Shown: positions 52,675-61,180, counted from the first letter of the stretch. The stretch: DNA of 64,000 nt from Pseudosulfitobacter sp. DSM 107133 (GCF_022788695.1 NZ_CP085160.1:62001-126000), one strand, 5' to 3'. Made by a program: numbers and translations. The notes: a model not told the origin generated them from the letters alone.

Positions 52675-53784
52675 ATGGACCAGATAATCGAAGCATTCAC
52701 GACCGGGGCGGGCATGCTCTGGAAGGCGCTCTGGGCGCTGATCTTCGGCTATATCATCTCCGCAGGCATCCAGATCTTCGTGACACGGGATCAGATGGCG
52801 CGTGTTCTGGGTGATCGTGGTGCCAGGAAGGCAGGCATTGCCGGGTTCTTTGGTTTCGTGTCGTCGTCCTGTTCCTTCGCGGCGCTTGCCGCGTCGCGTT
52901 CGATCCTCGTGAAAGGAGCGCATCCGGTCAATTCCATCGCCTTCCTGATTTCATCGACGAATCTGGTGATCGAGCTTGGAATCGTCCTTCTGGTCCTGCT
53001 GGGCTGGAAATTCATGGTGGCGAATTTCATGCTTGGCATCCTGATGACGATCTACGCCTATGCCCTCACCCTGATATGGTTTCCAAGGTCGCTTGTCCAA
53101 AGAGCAAAAGAGCATGCGGAGAAGGCCCAGTCCGACGAAGGTATGGACACGGACCGGACCATGAAGGGATCGTTCCGCGACAAGCTGCTGTCCCGCGAAG
53201 GATGGAATCGGATCGCCCGCGCTTTCTTCATGGAATGGCAGATGGTTTGGAAGGAGATCCTGTTCGGCTTCACGGTCGCGGGTTTCATTTCCGTCTTTGT
53301 GCCGCAGAGCTTCTGGAACGCGATCTTCCTGGTCGCAGATGGCGGTGCGCAGGACGCGCCGGGCTTCCTGATCGTTCTCGAAAACGCGCTGGTGGCACCG
53401 GTTGTGGCCTTCTTCACCTTCATCGGGTCGATGGGCAATGTCCCCCTGGCCGCGATGCTCTGGTCGCGTGATGCGTCGTTCGGCGGCGTGATCGCCTTTC
53501 TCGGAGCCGATCTAGTTGCTGCCACGGTGATCTGGGTGCACGCAAAGTATTATGGCTGGCAGTATGCGCTCTATCTTTCAGGCTTGCTGCACCTGTGCAT
53601 GGTCGCTGCGGGAATTACGGTGCATTACCTGTTCGCTCTCGTAGGGATGATCCCGACCGAGCGGCCTTCGCTTCAGGAGATGGTCCGGTTCAGCATCGAC
53701 TACACGTTCTTCCTCAACCTGATATTTCTCGTCATCGGGGCAATACTGATCTGGCTTCACCTCAGAAATGCCAAGGAGAATTAA
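52675..53784 (+). CDS. permease of the ArsP/YraQ (DUF318) type
   Basis: A 369-residue membrane protein with about eight helices in two halves. Each half has a conserved loop: FFGFVSSSCSFAALAASRSI and FFTFIGSMGNVPLAAMLW. The SSCS Cys could take part in substrate binding, as in ArsP-like permeases. Substrate unknown; a metal or organometal is plausible from context. Its stop overlaps the stop of the converging ccdA gene. Confidence 0.88.
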   Translation: MDQIIEAFTTGAGMLWKALWALIFGYIISAGIQIFVTRDQMARVLGDRGARKAGIAGFFGFVSSSCSFAALAASRSILVKGAHPVNSIAFLISSTNLVIELGIVLLVLLGWKFMVANFMLGILMTIYAYALTLIWFPRSLVQRAKEHAEKAQSDEGMDTDRTMKGSFRDKLLSREGWNRIARAFFMEWQMVWKEILFGFTVAGFISVFVPQSFWNAIFLVADGGAQDAPGFLIVLENALVAPVVAFFTFIGSMGNVPLAAMLWSRDASFGGVIAFLGADLVAATVIWVHAKYYGWQYALYLSGLLHLCMVAAGITVHYLFALVGMIPTERPSLQEMVRFSIDYTFFLNLIFLVIGAILIWLHLRNAKEN

Positions 53785-54521
53785 CCGATTGAGGCCAGGA
53801 ATGGGAAGGTTCCCAAGAGCCAGTAGGCAAACCGGGACAATTGGCCGGTCATGATGGCAACGCCCATGATGATCATGGCGACGCCTGCGCCTTTGTAGAG
53901 CCAGCGACCTGCCTTGCCGATCTGTCTGACCCGCGCGGCGATGGCGTCGGTGAACAGCGCGGCCAGCAGAAACGGCACGCCCAACCCTGCGGAATAGATC
54001 GACAGCAGCCAGATGCCGTCCGACATGCCGCCGGAGGTCGAACTGAGTGTCAGGATCGCGCCAAGGATTGGTCCGATGCAGGGGGTCCAACCAAAGGCGA
54101 AGGCCAAGCCCAGTACGTAGGCTCCAAGCGGGCGACCCCCCGGAACGTCGAGTGTGAAGCGGGTGTCACGCGAGAACGCCTCCAGACGGAAGACACCCAG
54201 CATGACCAGTCCGAACAGGATGATGATCGCCCCGCCCAGATAGTTGAGTTCAGTGCGCCAGGTCAGAAGCAGCGACCCGAGCGCGCTGGCCCCGGCCCCT
54301 AACGCGACAAAGACCGTGGAAAATCCCAGAACGAAGCAGGCGCTCAGCCCAAGTGCCCCGGCGCGTGCCCGCAGGCCGACCGATCGCGTCGTGCGCAAAT
54401 CCGGCTGGCCCGCAATATAGGAGACATAGCCCGGCACCAGCGGTAGGACGCAGGGCGACAGGAACGAAATGGCCCCCGCCAGAAAGGCCGCCAAGATGCC
54501 GATGCCGGAAATATCCATCAT
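53781..54521 (-). CDS. ccdA: CcdA thiol-disulfide carrier
   Basis: A 246-residue, six-helix membrane protein with the CcdA/DsbD motifs SPCVLPLVPGYVSY in helix 1 and GWTPCIGPILGAI in helix 4, carrying the two redox cysteines. It moves electrons from cytoplasmic thioredoxin to periplasmic TlpA/CcmG-type proteins, two of which are encoded at 56083 and 56592 in the same operon. It overlaps the upstream gene (ATGA). Confidence 0.94.
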   Translation of the reverse strand: MMDISGIGILAAFLAGAISFLSPCVLPLVPGYVSYIAGQPDLRTTRSVGLRARAGALGLSACFVLGFSTVFVALGAGASALGSLLLTWRTELNYLGGAIIILFGLVMLGVFRLEAFSRDTRFTLDVPGGRPLGAYVLGLAFAFGWTPCIGPILGAILTLSSTSGGMSDGIWLLSIYSAGLGVPFLLAALFTDAIAARVRQIGKAGRWLYKGAGVAMIIMGVAIMTGQLSRFAYWLLGTFPFLASIG

Positions 54522-55009
54522 GCTTTATGCTCGGCGCTGAAAGGTCGCGCCGCCCACCAGAACGCGACCAACGGGATCACGATCCATTGCAGTACCGGCG
54601 ACAACCCTGCATCAAGAATCGGAATGATCGGCATCAGGTCCGAATAGGCCCATGCCGCGCGGATCACGATGTTGAGCCATTCACTGAACAGCGTATATCC
54701 CAGACCGAACAATACTGTCAGGACGGTCACCAAACGTCGTGTCGGAGCCACGAAGGGCCAGCCACGGCCGGTCAGCATCAAGGCGAGCATCAGCGCGCTC
54801 ATGGCAATCAGGATGTCACCACCTGTGCAATGAACCGCGGCGAAAACGATCTCACCCCAGGTGCCCTCGCTCCAGATCGTGTAGAGCGGCATGTGGGCGA
54901 ACTCCCAGATCAGATTAGCCGGGATGATCACCGAAAAATACCGACGGAGTGCCATCAGGGAAATTCCATCCGTCGAAGACGGCATGACGCCAATCGCGAT
55001 ATCGCTCAT
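54518..55009 (-). CDS. five-helix membrane protein, unknown function
   Basis: A 163-residue membrane protein with about five helices (22-40, 48-66, 70-88, 98-118, 128-150). It has a conserved-looking WEFAHMPLYTIW segment near the N-terminus and HCTGGD in a loop. ATG 55009 overlaps the SCO stop (ATGA), so it is translated with SCO. I do not recognise the family; a role in copper or thiol handling is inferred from the operon. Confidence 0.75.
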   Translation of the reverse strand: MSDIAIGVMPSSTDGISLMALRRYFSVIIPANLIWEFAHMPLYTIWSEGTWGEIVFAAVHCTGGDILIAMSALMLALMLTGRGWPFVAPTRRLVTVLTVLFGLGYTLFSEWLNIVIRAAWAYSDLMPIIPILDAGLSPVLQWIVIPLVAFWWAARPFSAEHKA

Positions 55010-55710
55010 TGAAACGCCCCCGTCAGCCGATCCCACCAACCGCGTTCGCGACGTCGGTGCTGGGCATTGTTGATCAACTCGCTGACATAGAGGATCAGGT
55101 TCACATTCTTGAAGTCCATGCCATGGAACTTTGCGGCGAACCGTCCCCCGATATCCACGACATGGGTCACTGCACCGTGCATCATCATGTCGCTGTCGTC
55201 CGCTATCGTGAACTCCAGCCCATAGTCCCGCGCCAGAAGGCGTGTCACGTCGTCAGCCTGATCAGGCCGTTTGGTCAGAATGACCCAGTTGGTCGGATCG
55301 AACCCATGCCGGTCCCCGTACCCGCGCAGAACGTCAGGCGTGTCATTCACGGGATCGGTTGTGATCGAGATGAATCGCACCAGATCGCTCATCGGCCCGT
55401 CGTTGATCGAAGCCTGGACCGCCGCAATCTTTTCCGCATGGAGAGGGCAGATATCCTGGCAGTTGGCGTAGATGAAATGCAGGATGACGACCCTTTCGCT
55501 GAAATCCGCCAAGCGCACAGGATTGCCCTCCGCATCCTGCAACTCAAAATCCGGGGCCTGTGCTGCGTCGATGGCCTGGAAGTATGGCTCCATCTCGAAC
55601 ATCCGCGCATCCAGATTTTCACCCGGATGATCGGCGGAGGCCGGAAAGGAGATCGTGGCCGCAAATGTCGCCAAGGCGGCGCGCCGGGTCAGATAGATAA
55701 TCAACTGCAT
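55006..55710 (-). CDS. SCO1/SenC family protein
   Basis: A 234-residue exported protein; signal peptide to about SADHP (residue 27). SCO core: YANCQDICPLHA with CxxxC (about residue 82), TTDPVNDTPDV and the metal-ligand His in MHGAVTHVVDIGG. Third SCO of the window and more divergent than those at 20623 and 22844. ATG 55710 overlaps the stop of the upstream small gene (TGATG); the longer upstream frame is rejected. Confidence 0.9.
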   Translation of the reverse strand: MQLIIYLTRRAALATFAATISFPASADHPGENLDARMFEMEPYFQAIDAAQAPDFELQDAEGNPVRLADFSERVVILHFIYANCQDICPLHAEKIAAVQASINDGPMSDLVRFISITTDPVNDTPDVLRGYGDRHGFDPTNWVILTKRPDQADDVTRLLARDYGLEFTIADDSDMMMHGAVTHVVDIGGRFAAKFHGMDFKNVNLILYVSELINNAQHRRRERGWWDRLTGAFQ

Positions 55711-56000
55711 CACCTTTCGGATTGATCGGGCTTGCCACCACCCGCATCGTTGCATTTCCCGCCGGACCCGCCCTTCATGCACAGACCAAGCCCGCACATC
55801 GCGGCACAGGGTGCCAGCGAGACCAAAACAGGCGCGAGACCGATCGCGGTGAGCCATCCCCAGTTCAGGGCCATGCCGCCGCCCATCACGGTTGCCGCAC
55901 CGACGAACAGCAATCGTCTGCGCGTCAACCACCGGGGCCGGTTGCCGGCGTTTTTGATGCCGACGTCGCCCGCATCGTTGGAAGATGATATGTCGGTCAT
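55710..56000 (-). CDS. small Cys-containing membrane protein, unknown function
   Basis: A 96-residue protein with two hydrophobic helices (about 28-46 and 48-66) and a Cys cluster after the second (LAPCAAMCGLGLCMKGG, CND). The CxxxCxxxxC pattern suggests a metal or redox site near the membrane. Coupled to the SCO gene by a one-base overlap. No family recognised. Confidence 0.75.
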   Translation of the reverse strand: MTDISSSNDAGDVGIKNAGNRPRWLTRRRLLFVGAATVMGGGMALNWGWLTAIGLAPVLVSLAPCAAMCGLGLCMKGGSGGKCNDAGGGKPDQSER

Positions 56001-56082
56001 CCGGAAAATCCTTCAGAAGTTTGAGGGCCGGTCATTCTGATAACTGGGCGGTCAAGGGCGGGTGGTATTCTTTCGAAGGTAC

Positions 56083-56595
56083 TCATTGAATGAACCCCTG
56101 CAAAAAGGACACCATCTCGGGCTCGTCCCATTCGGCAGGGCCGACCAGCCGTCCCAGCTCCTGCCCCTGCGCGTCGATCAGGATCGTTGTCGGCAGGCCG
56201 ACGGTGCGCAGCGCGGTCATCGACAACATGGTCTTGTCGACATACATCTTGAGATTGGTGACACCGATCTCGTCGTAGAACCGCCGCACGACGGGCGATC
56301 CGGCCCGGTCGATGGACAGGGCGACCACTTCGAACCGGTCGCCGCCAAGTTCCGCCTGAAGCGCATCCAGCGTCGGCATTTCCTCTCGGCATGGCACGCA
56401 CCAGGTTGCCCAAACATTCACGAGGATCAGCTTGCCACGAAAATCCTCCATGTCCCCACGGCTGCCGTCCTCGGTCTCGTAGCGCACATTGATCACCGGC
56501 TGCGGCGTGTCGTGCAGTGCGAAGCCTTGCGGCCCGGCAAGCGCAGAGCCAACTGACAATGCCCAGACGAGCAGGGCTGTTTTGAGATATTTCAT
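56083..56595 (-). CDS. TlpA-like periplasmic thioredoxin
   Basis: A 170-residue exported thioredoxin-fold protein with a signal peptide ending near SALAG. The redox site is WATWCVPCREEMP (about residue 63), with cis-proline GLPTTILID. It probably reduces disulfides or SCO copper sites using electrons from CcdA. Its start overlaps the stop of the next TlpA-like gene. Confidence 0.92.
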   Translation of the reverse strand: MKYLKTALLVWALSVGSALAGPQGFALHDTPQPVINVRYETEDGSRGDMEDFRGKLILVNVWATWCVPCREEMPTLDALQAELGGDRFEVVALSIDRAGSPVVRRFYDEIGVTNLKMYVDKTMLSMTALRTVGLPTTILIDAQGQELGRLVGPAEWDEPEMVSFLQGFIQ

Positions 56596-57188
56596 GGCGT
56601 TGGCTCCTTGAAAGATTGGTTTTTCAGATCCCGGACGATCGGCAACAGGGTTTCGCGCAAGATTGCCCGAGTAATCGGTCCGACATGGCGGTAGGCGATG
56701 GTGCCGTCAGACGTGATGACATAGGTTTCGGGCACGCCGTAAACGCCCCATTCGATGCCAGCACGTCCGTCGATGTCGGCCCCGATGCGCGCGTAGGGAT
56801 CGCCCAATTCGTCGAGCCAGGCGCGCGCCTGTTCGGGCGGATCCTTGTAGTTGATCCCGTAGAGCGGCACTTCACCTGTGGCGCTCAATTCCAGGAACAG
56901 CGGGTGTTCTGCACGGCAGGGCACACACCACGACGCAAAGACGTTCACCAGCGAGACATGGCCGATCAGGTCCTGCGTCGAAAGACCTTCCTCGCGGCCG
57001 AGCACCGGAGCAAGCGCAAACTCCGGCACAGGTTTGTCGAGAAGCGCCGATGGCAAGTCGTCGCCGCCCCTGAAAAGCCCCCAGCCGAACAATACCATGA
57101 GGGCAAAAGCTATTAGCGGCACCAGCGCAAACCCGGAGATCCTGCGCCGCGGTACGGGGTCGATTTTGCTGACGACCTGTTGCGTCAT
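56592..57188 (-). CDS. CcmG/DsbE-like thioredoxin
   Basis: A 198-residue protein with an N-terminal membrane anchor (about 20-38) and a CcmG/TlpA domain: FASWCVPCRAEHP (about residue 90), VYGVPETYVITSDG, RHVGPI. The GVPET loop is typical of CcmG/DsbE, which reduces apocytochrome c. A cytochrome c gene lies directly upstream with overlapping start/stop (ATGA). Confidence 0.92.
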   Translation of the reverse strand: MTQQVVSKIDPVPRRRISGFALVPLIAFALMVLFGWGLFRGGDDLPSALLDKPVPEFALAPVLGREEGLSTQDLIGHVSLVNVFASWCVPCRAEHPLFLELSATGEVPLYGINYKDPPEQARAWLDELGDPYARIGADIDGRAGIEWGVYGVPETYVITSDGTIAYRHVGPITRAILRETLLPIVRDLKNQSFKEPTP

Positions 57189-57610
57189 GGCTGCACCTGC
57201 TCATCCGCAAGGGTACGGCTTTCCTGCGAAGCGCGGATCCGATCGGGCCATGTGCTCTTGATGTAATCGAAGATCGCCGTGATCTCTTCATCCGTCAGCA
57301 ACTCCTTGAAACCGGGCATGTCGCTTTCATAACCATTCCCGACGATCGCCGCCGTTCCGCGCTTCACGATGTCCAAAAGCACGCGGTCCGTATGGTGCCA
57401 GGTATGGCCCGAGGCGTCATGCGGCGGGGCAGGCAACCGGCCGTTCGGCAATCTGGAGCGCCAATCGGGCTGCCCCTCAAGGTTTGCGCCATGGCAACTG
57501 GCGCAATTCTCCTGATAAAGGCGTTCGCCCGCGAGCGAGTCATCCTGCGCCGAAACGGGCAAGACCGTTGCAGCCAGCAAGAGCGCGGCGAGCCTAATGG
57601 TGTTTTTCAT
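57185..57610 (-). CDS. secreted cytochrome c
   Basis: A 141-residue exported class I cytochrome c: signal peptide ending near VSAQD, haem site CASCHG (about residue 39), and axial Met in SDMPGFKELLTDEEI. A possible electron acceptor for the multicopper oxidases in the operon, although direct proof is lacking. ATG 57610 lies inside the end of the small gene at 57594. Confidence 0.9.
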   Translation of the reverse strand: MKNTIRLAALLLAATVLPVSAQDDSLAGERLYQENCASCHGANLEGQPDWRSRLPNGRLPAPPHDASGHTWHHTDRVLLDIVKRGTAAIVGNGYESDMPGFKELLTDEEITAIFDYIKSTWPDRIRASQESRTLADEQVQP

Positions 57611-57752
57611 GTCGCTTGTGCCTTCTTCTCGCGATCCACATACAAAGGATGAAGAGTGCCACGAGCGATGCCACGACAAGCAGGACGCAAATCGCCCAGA
57701 GGAATCCCATCGACAACAAACTGTCGCCACTGTTGGCGCCCTCATTCCGCAT
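57594..57752 (-). CDS. small one-helix membrane protein (52 aa)
   Basis: ATG 57752 opens a 52-codon frame: a short polar start (MRNEGANSGDS), one long hydrophobic helix (about 17-40) and a very basic His/Arg tail (RRRHKRHEKHH). The stop overlaps the cytochrome c start by 17 bases. The basic His tail could contact membrane or metal. No family recognised; the call depends on helix quality and operon position. Confidence 0.55.
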   Translation of the reverse strand: MRNEGANSGDSLLSMGFLWAICVLLVVASLVALFILCMWIARRRHKRHEKHH

Positions 57753-57764
57753 CCCGGCGCATTT

Positions 57765-57908
57765 CTATTTTCCGCTGTCCGAGCGGATGTATTTGACCAA
57801 GGCGATTGCCGCGAGCACCAGCACCGCCACGATCAGCAACCAAACCAGTCCCATCGCGATCATCATGCCGCCACCCATCATTCCACCATCCATCATCATG
57901 CACTTCAT
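57765..57908 (-). CDS. small Met-rich membrane protein (47 aa)
   Basis: ATG 57908, preceded by AAAGG, opens a 47-codon frame with a Met/Gly-rich N-terminus (MKCMMMDGGMMGGGMM) and one hydrophobic helix (about 19-38) with a short basic end. Met-rich segments with a Cys suit Cu(I) binding. It lies between DUF411 and the small basic membrane gene and has the typical look of tiny copper-locus membrane proteins. Function unknown. Confidence 0.65.
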   Translation of the reverse strand: MKCMMMDGGMMGGGMMIAMGLVWLLIVAVLVLAAIALVKYIRSDSGK

Positions 57909-57965
57909 CCTTTGTTTTCCCTTGAAACCGGTCAGGCACGGGATCGCACCAGACCGCGCAATTGA

Positions 57966-58421
57966 TCATTCGACCGCATAGACGGTCGTGTTCACACCTT
58001 TTTCGACGGTGTAAATCTTGAACGGTTCCTGCTTCGCGCCCCCCATACCCGGCGATCCCAACGGCATGCCGGGAAGTGTCAGACCGGCAATGTCCGGGCG
58101 CTCATCAAGCAACTTGTTGACGACATCGATTGGCACATGACCGCTGACGACGTAGTCACCCAGAAAGGTCGTATGGCAGCCGTGGAAATCGTCCGGGATA
58201 CCTGCATCACGGCTGATCTGAGCCAGATCATGGGTCGGCTTTACCTCGACCGTGAAGCCATTCTCGCGGAGGTAGTCCGCATAGCTCTCGCAGCATCCGC
58301 ATTGCGGGTTCTTGTAGAGCGTGGCCTCTTGCGCTGCGGCAGGCGCGGCATTCAGGCTCATTGCAAGGACAGCGGCAGCACCTGCGGTGCCAAGACTGGC
58401 AAGTCCAATTAGTTTCTTCAT
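57966..58421 (-). CDS. DUF411 metal-binding protein
   Basis: A 151-residue periplasmic protein: signal peptide to about AAAQE, NPQCGCCESYADYLRENGF (CxCC), FHGCHTTFLGDYVVSGHVP and PGMPLGSPGM. Paralogue of 24831. It directly follows a multicopper oxidase gene (40-base gap), the classic DUF411 neighbour, and probably handles Cu(I). ATG 58421 follows AAAGGAA. Confidence 0.91.
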   Translation of the reverse strand: MKKLIGLASLGTAGAAAVLAMSLNAAPAAAQEATLYKNPQCGCCESYADYLRENGFTVEVKPTHDLAQISRDAGIPDDFHGCHTTFLGDYVVSGHVPIDVVNKLLDERPDIAGLTLPGMPLGSPGMGGAKQEPFKIYTVEKGVNTTVYAVE

Positions 58422-58461
58422 CGGTTCTTTCCTTTCGTGGTGATTGTTGCGTGAGATTGTT

Positions 58462-59901
58462 TCAGGTTTTGGTCGTGCCAGGATCGACACGTATGATGCC
58501 CATCATGCCGGCCGCCTGATGTTCCAGGATGTGACAATGGAACATCCAGTCTCCCGGATTGTCCGCCACGAAGGCGATCTCGACCCGTTCCTCCGGTGCC
58601 ATCAGGACGGTGTCCTGCCATTCGCGATGCCGTGTCGGTTGCCCGTTCCGTGCGATCACACGGAACGAATGTCCATGAAGATGCATCGGGTGATGCCACG
58701 CGGTGCGATTGTCCATCTGCAGCACATGCGACGTGCCCTGCGGCAGGACCAGCAATGGATCCATCATGTGCCCTGTTGCTGCTTTGCCGTTGATGAACCA
58801 CATGTTGCCTTCGCGCATCTGCTTCATCATGGACCCCATGCCGCCGCCCATCATCATCTGCCCCATCATGCCGCCGTTGAAGACGATCTGATGCCGCGCA
58901 GCCGACGCCATATCCGGTTCGGCCAGCGGGTTGGGCGGCAGGACCATCGACCAATCCGGCACACTGTCCCGCAGCCTGTCAGGCCCGTAAGCGAGATCGA
59001 CCAGACGGTATTCGAGGCCTTCGTAAAAGGCATCGGTGACGGTGAGGGCGTCGCCAGGCTTGCCGGTCATGTCGATCACCAGATCGACACGCATGGCCGG
59101 GCCGACCACCACGACGTCACTGTCTGGTGCATGAGGTGCCACGGGTTGACCGTCCAGAGCGACCACGACCGGCGCAAGCCCCCCGAAATCCAGCCCGAAT
59201 ATCCGGGCATTGGCTGCGTTGACCAACCTCAGGCGGATGCGTTCTCCGGATCGCACGGCGATGCGGTCCGGTATCTGGCCGTTGATGGTCACGGAATTGC
59301 CGATACGCCCGCCGTGCGCGGCGTCGTGCCGACTTCCGAAATCTGTCGCAATCTGTCCGTCGCCGGTCATCCGCCAGTCATCGAGCATCCAGGTCAGATC
59401 GCGATCTACGCGGATCGGGTTTGCTTCCTCGACGATCAGCAGCCCGTAAAGCCCGCGTCCGACCTGTTCGGAACTGCGTTGGTGCGGGTGATACCAGAAC
59501 GTGCCAGCATCCAGTGCATCGAATTCATAGAGAAAATCGCAACCGACCGGGATCGGGTCCTGTGTTAGGAACGGCACACCATCCATCGCATTGGGTGTGC
59601 GAATGCCATGCCAGTGGACCGTCGTCCCCTCATTTAGCCCATTCCGGGCCAGAACCCGAATTCGGTCTCCCTGCCGCACCCGGATCTCGGGGCCGGGGAG
59701 GGATCCATTGTAGCTCCAGACGTCGGTAGAGCCGTAGGGTGCCGGTCGCAGGGCGGCTTGTCCGGCCGCAGCGCGTAGCAAGAATGGGTCCTCTGTCGGA
59801 CCTGCCATCGCTACTCGAGCCGGTGACAGAGCGGATATGGCCGTGAAAGCGGCACCGGTGCGCAGCACGTGCCGTCGTGAAATCAGTCTGTTGAGGGTCA
59901 T
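58462..59901 (-). CDS. multicopper oxidase (three-domain, CueO/CopA-like)
   Basis: A 479-residue exported oxidase with a twin-arginine-type signal (ISRRHVLRTGAAF). Copper ligands in order: HWHG (about 95), HPH (about 137), HPMHLHGHSF (about 410) and HCHILEHQAAGMMG (about 460), the complete set for one type-1 and the trinuclear centre. A Met-rich loop (GGMMGQMMMGGGMGSMMKQM, about 345) resembles the Cu(I)-binding insert of CueO. ATG 59901 is preferred over one 30 bases upstream. Confidence 0.93.
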   Translation of the reverse strand: MTLNRLISRRHVLRTGAAFTAISALSPARVAMAGPTEDPFLLRAAAGQAALRPAPYGSTDVWSYNGSLPGPEIRVRQGDRIRVLARNGLNEGTTVHWHGIRTPNAMDGVPFLTQDPIPVGCDFLYEFDALDAGTFWYHPHQRSSEQVGRGLYGLLIVEEANPIRVDRDLTWMLDDWRMTGDGQIATDFGSRHDAAHGGRIGNSVTINGQIPDRIAVRSGERIRLRLVNAANARIFGLDFGGLAPVVVALDGQPVAPHAPDSDVVVVGPAMRVDLVIDMTGKPGDALTVTDAFYEGLEYRLVDLAYGPDRLRDSVPDWSMVLPPNPLAEPDMASAARHQIVFNGGMMGQMMMGGGMGSMMKQMREGNMWFINGKAATGHMMDPLLVLPQGTSHVLQMDNRTAWHHPMHLHGHSFRVIARNGQPTRHREWQDTVLMAPEERVEIAFVADNPGDWMFHCHILEHQAAGMMGIIRVDPGTTKT

Positions 59902-59991
59902 CACTTCTGCCTTGATCTGAAAGGGTCGCACTCAGCCAGCTTCGGCCAAGGCAACGGTCAGGCCCCGCAACAAGCGAGGCCGTTATCAGGT

Positions 59992-60345
59992 TCAGTCAGG
60001 CAGCTTGGGAGGAAATGGATCAAGGGAGGGAACCGCGCCAATCGGGATCACAGGTCCCGCGACCGGGATGACAACTCCGGCGGCCATCTCAAGCGTCATC
60101 GCTGACGTACGAACTACAATACCGGCCGTACTTCCCGCGCCACAAGGGACTGTACACCCACCCTCGCAGGATATCCCGTCAGCAAATCCGATCGGATCGC
60201 ATCCGCCGCAATGGTCGTCCGCGCTTTCGGCGCCCACCATCTGAGCCATTGCTGCCTCAGCCGCATTCGCTGCCGATACATCCGGCGCAACCACGGCACC
60301 GAAGCTCAATGCAAGAATCAAAATGAGGCGGAAAACGCAGATCAT
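59992..60345 (-). CDS. Cys-rich secreted protein, unknown function
   Basis: A 117-residue protein with a signal peptide ending near VSAAN (residue 27), then a Cys block (HCGGCDPIGF, SCEGGCTVPCG) and a hydrophobic Gly/Pro-rich C-terminus. The pattern suggests metal binding. A CueR-like promoter lies directly before ATG 60345, so close that the message would begin at or near the start codon. Related in style to the Cys-rich protein at 33834. No family recognised. Confidence 0.65.
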   Translation of the reverse strand: MICVFRLILILALSFGAVVAPDVSAANAAEAAMAQMVGAESADDHCGGCDPIGFADGISCEGGCTVPCGAGSTAGIVVRTSAMTLEMAAGVVIPVAGPVIPIGAVPSLDPFPPKLPD

Positions 60346-60351
60346 ACGATC

Positions 60352-60382
60352 CTTATGCAAGCTTCCAGTAGGGGGAGGTCAA
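60352..60382 (-). promoter_or_regulatory. CueR-like promoter before the Cys-rich gene
   Basis: On the minus strand: TTGACC, 19-base spacer with ACCTCCCCCTACTGGAAG dyad, and CATAAG. It ends seven bases before the start codon at 60345, predicting a leaderless or nearly leaderless transcript. Weaker match than the other CueR sites. Confidence 0.5.
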
Positions 60383-60514
60383 GAAGTATCCCGTAACATA
60401 GGCGTGACATTGCCACGCGGGTACTGACTGATTGGCCAACGGATGCCCGAGGTTGGTATCAGGGGAAAATCTGAGGCGAGACTGCGGACTTATCCAAGGT
60501 CTTTTTCGGAGCCA

Positions 60515-60550
60515 GGCAGCCACCCGCATCTTTTCATGCGGGTGGCTGCC
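60515..60550. terminator. 15-base perfect hairpin
   Basis: GGCAGCCACCCGCAT (60515-60529) pairs perfectly with ATGCGGGTGGCTGCC (60536-60550) around a six-base loop, just past the stop at 60557 of the minus-strand anchor gene. The stem is long and GC-rich. No clear U-run follows on the minus strand, so it may terminate or stabilise RNA. The 170 bases from 60383 to 60556 show no gene. Confidence 0.6.
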
Positions 60551-60556
60551 CTTGTG

Positions 60557-61180
60557 TCAACTTGCGTCTTTGAATTCGGTGTATTCGCCGCGCACCTGGA
60601 CAGTCACGGTTGCGGGCTGGCTGTCCCGATTCCGCCAGAACCATCCGTGTTCGCCGTCAAATGCCGCAATGATCTCGCCCTCGTCGCCGGTCGAACCGCG
60701 GCCCTTTTCATAGGTCACCGACTGACCGCCGCCGTGGCCGTGCATGTCGAAATTCACCCGACCGCCATCGACCAGCATTCGGTATTCCACTGTCTGGCCC
60801 TCTTCCATGACCAGCTTCCACTCGGCGCTGTCCCCGGGTGCCAGCGTAAAGGTGGTTTCGTCGCGCCAGACTTCGGCCTCCTGTGCATGTGCCGTGCCGA
60901 CAAAGAGTCCAAAGATATCGTTCATGAGGCTCGACTGCTCTTCGGCTTCGATCTCCAACAGCCTGTCGGCTTCGGCCTCCTCCGCAAGCTGGGCTTTGAT
61001 CTCACCCATCTCGCTCAGCCCGAGAACCCCGCCGATCCCGGTCGGGTCGATGTTGTATTCGGCAGGCAGCACGACGGTCACAAGGATCGCAACGGCGCTG
61101 GCCGCCGCAATGGCAGTGGAACGGATAAGCTGCGAGGAGCTGGGAAGCTCATCAAGGCTCGGTTTTTTAGCGTTAAACAT
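60557..61180 (-). CDS. membrane-anchored periplasmic protein, unknown function
   Basis: A 207-residue protein with one N-terminal helix (about 20-39), a charged helical stretch (KAQLAEEAEADRLLEIEAEEQ) and a beta-rich periplasmic domain with MHGHGGGQSVTY and HGWFWRN. Proteins of this build, called transmembrane anchor proteins, accompany HupE-like transporters. The gene is 17 bases downstream of the HupE-like gene. Function unknown; His and Trp in the domain could bind a metal. Confidence 0.8.
   Translation of the reverse strand: MFNAKKPSLDELPSSSQLIRSTAIAAASAVAILVTVVLPAEYNIDPTGIGGVLGLSEMGEIKAQLAEEAEADRLLEIEAEEQSSLMNDIFGLFVGTAHAQEAEVWRDETTFTLAPGDSAEWKLVMEEGQTVEYRMLVDGGRVNFDMHGHGGGQSVTYEKGRGSTGDEGEIIAAFDGEHGWFWRNRDSQPATVTVQVRGEYTEFKDAS

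Noticed and set aside
60515..60550. Classic rho-independent terminator
   Set aside because: The 15-base stem is perfect, but no U-run follows on the relevant strand, so only a terminator-like hairpin is claimed.
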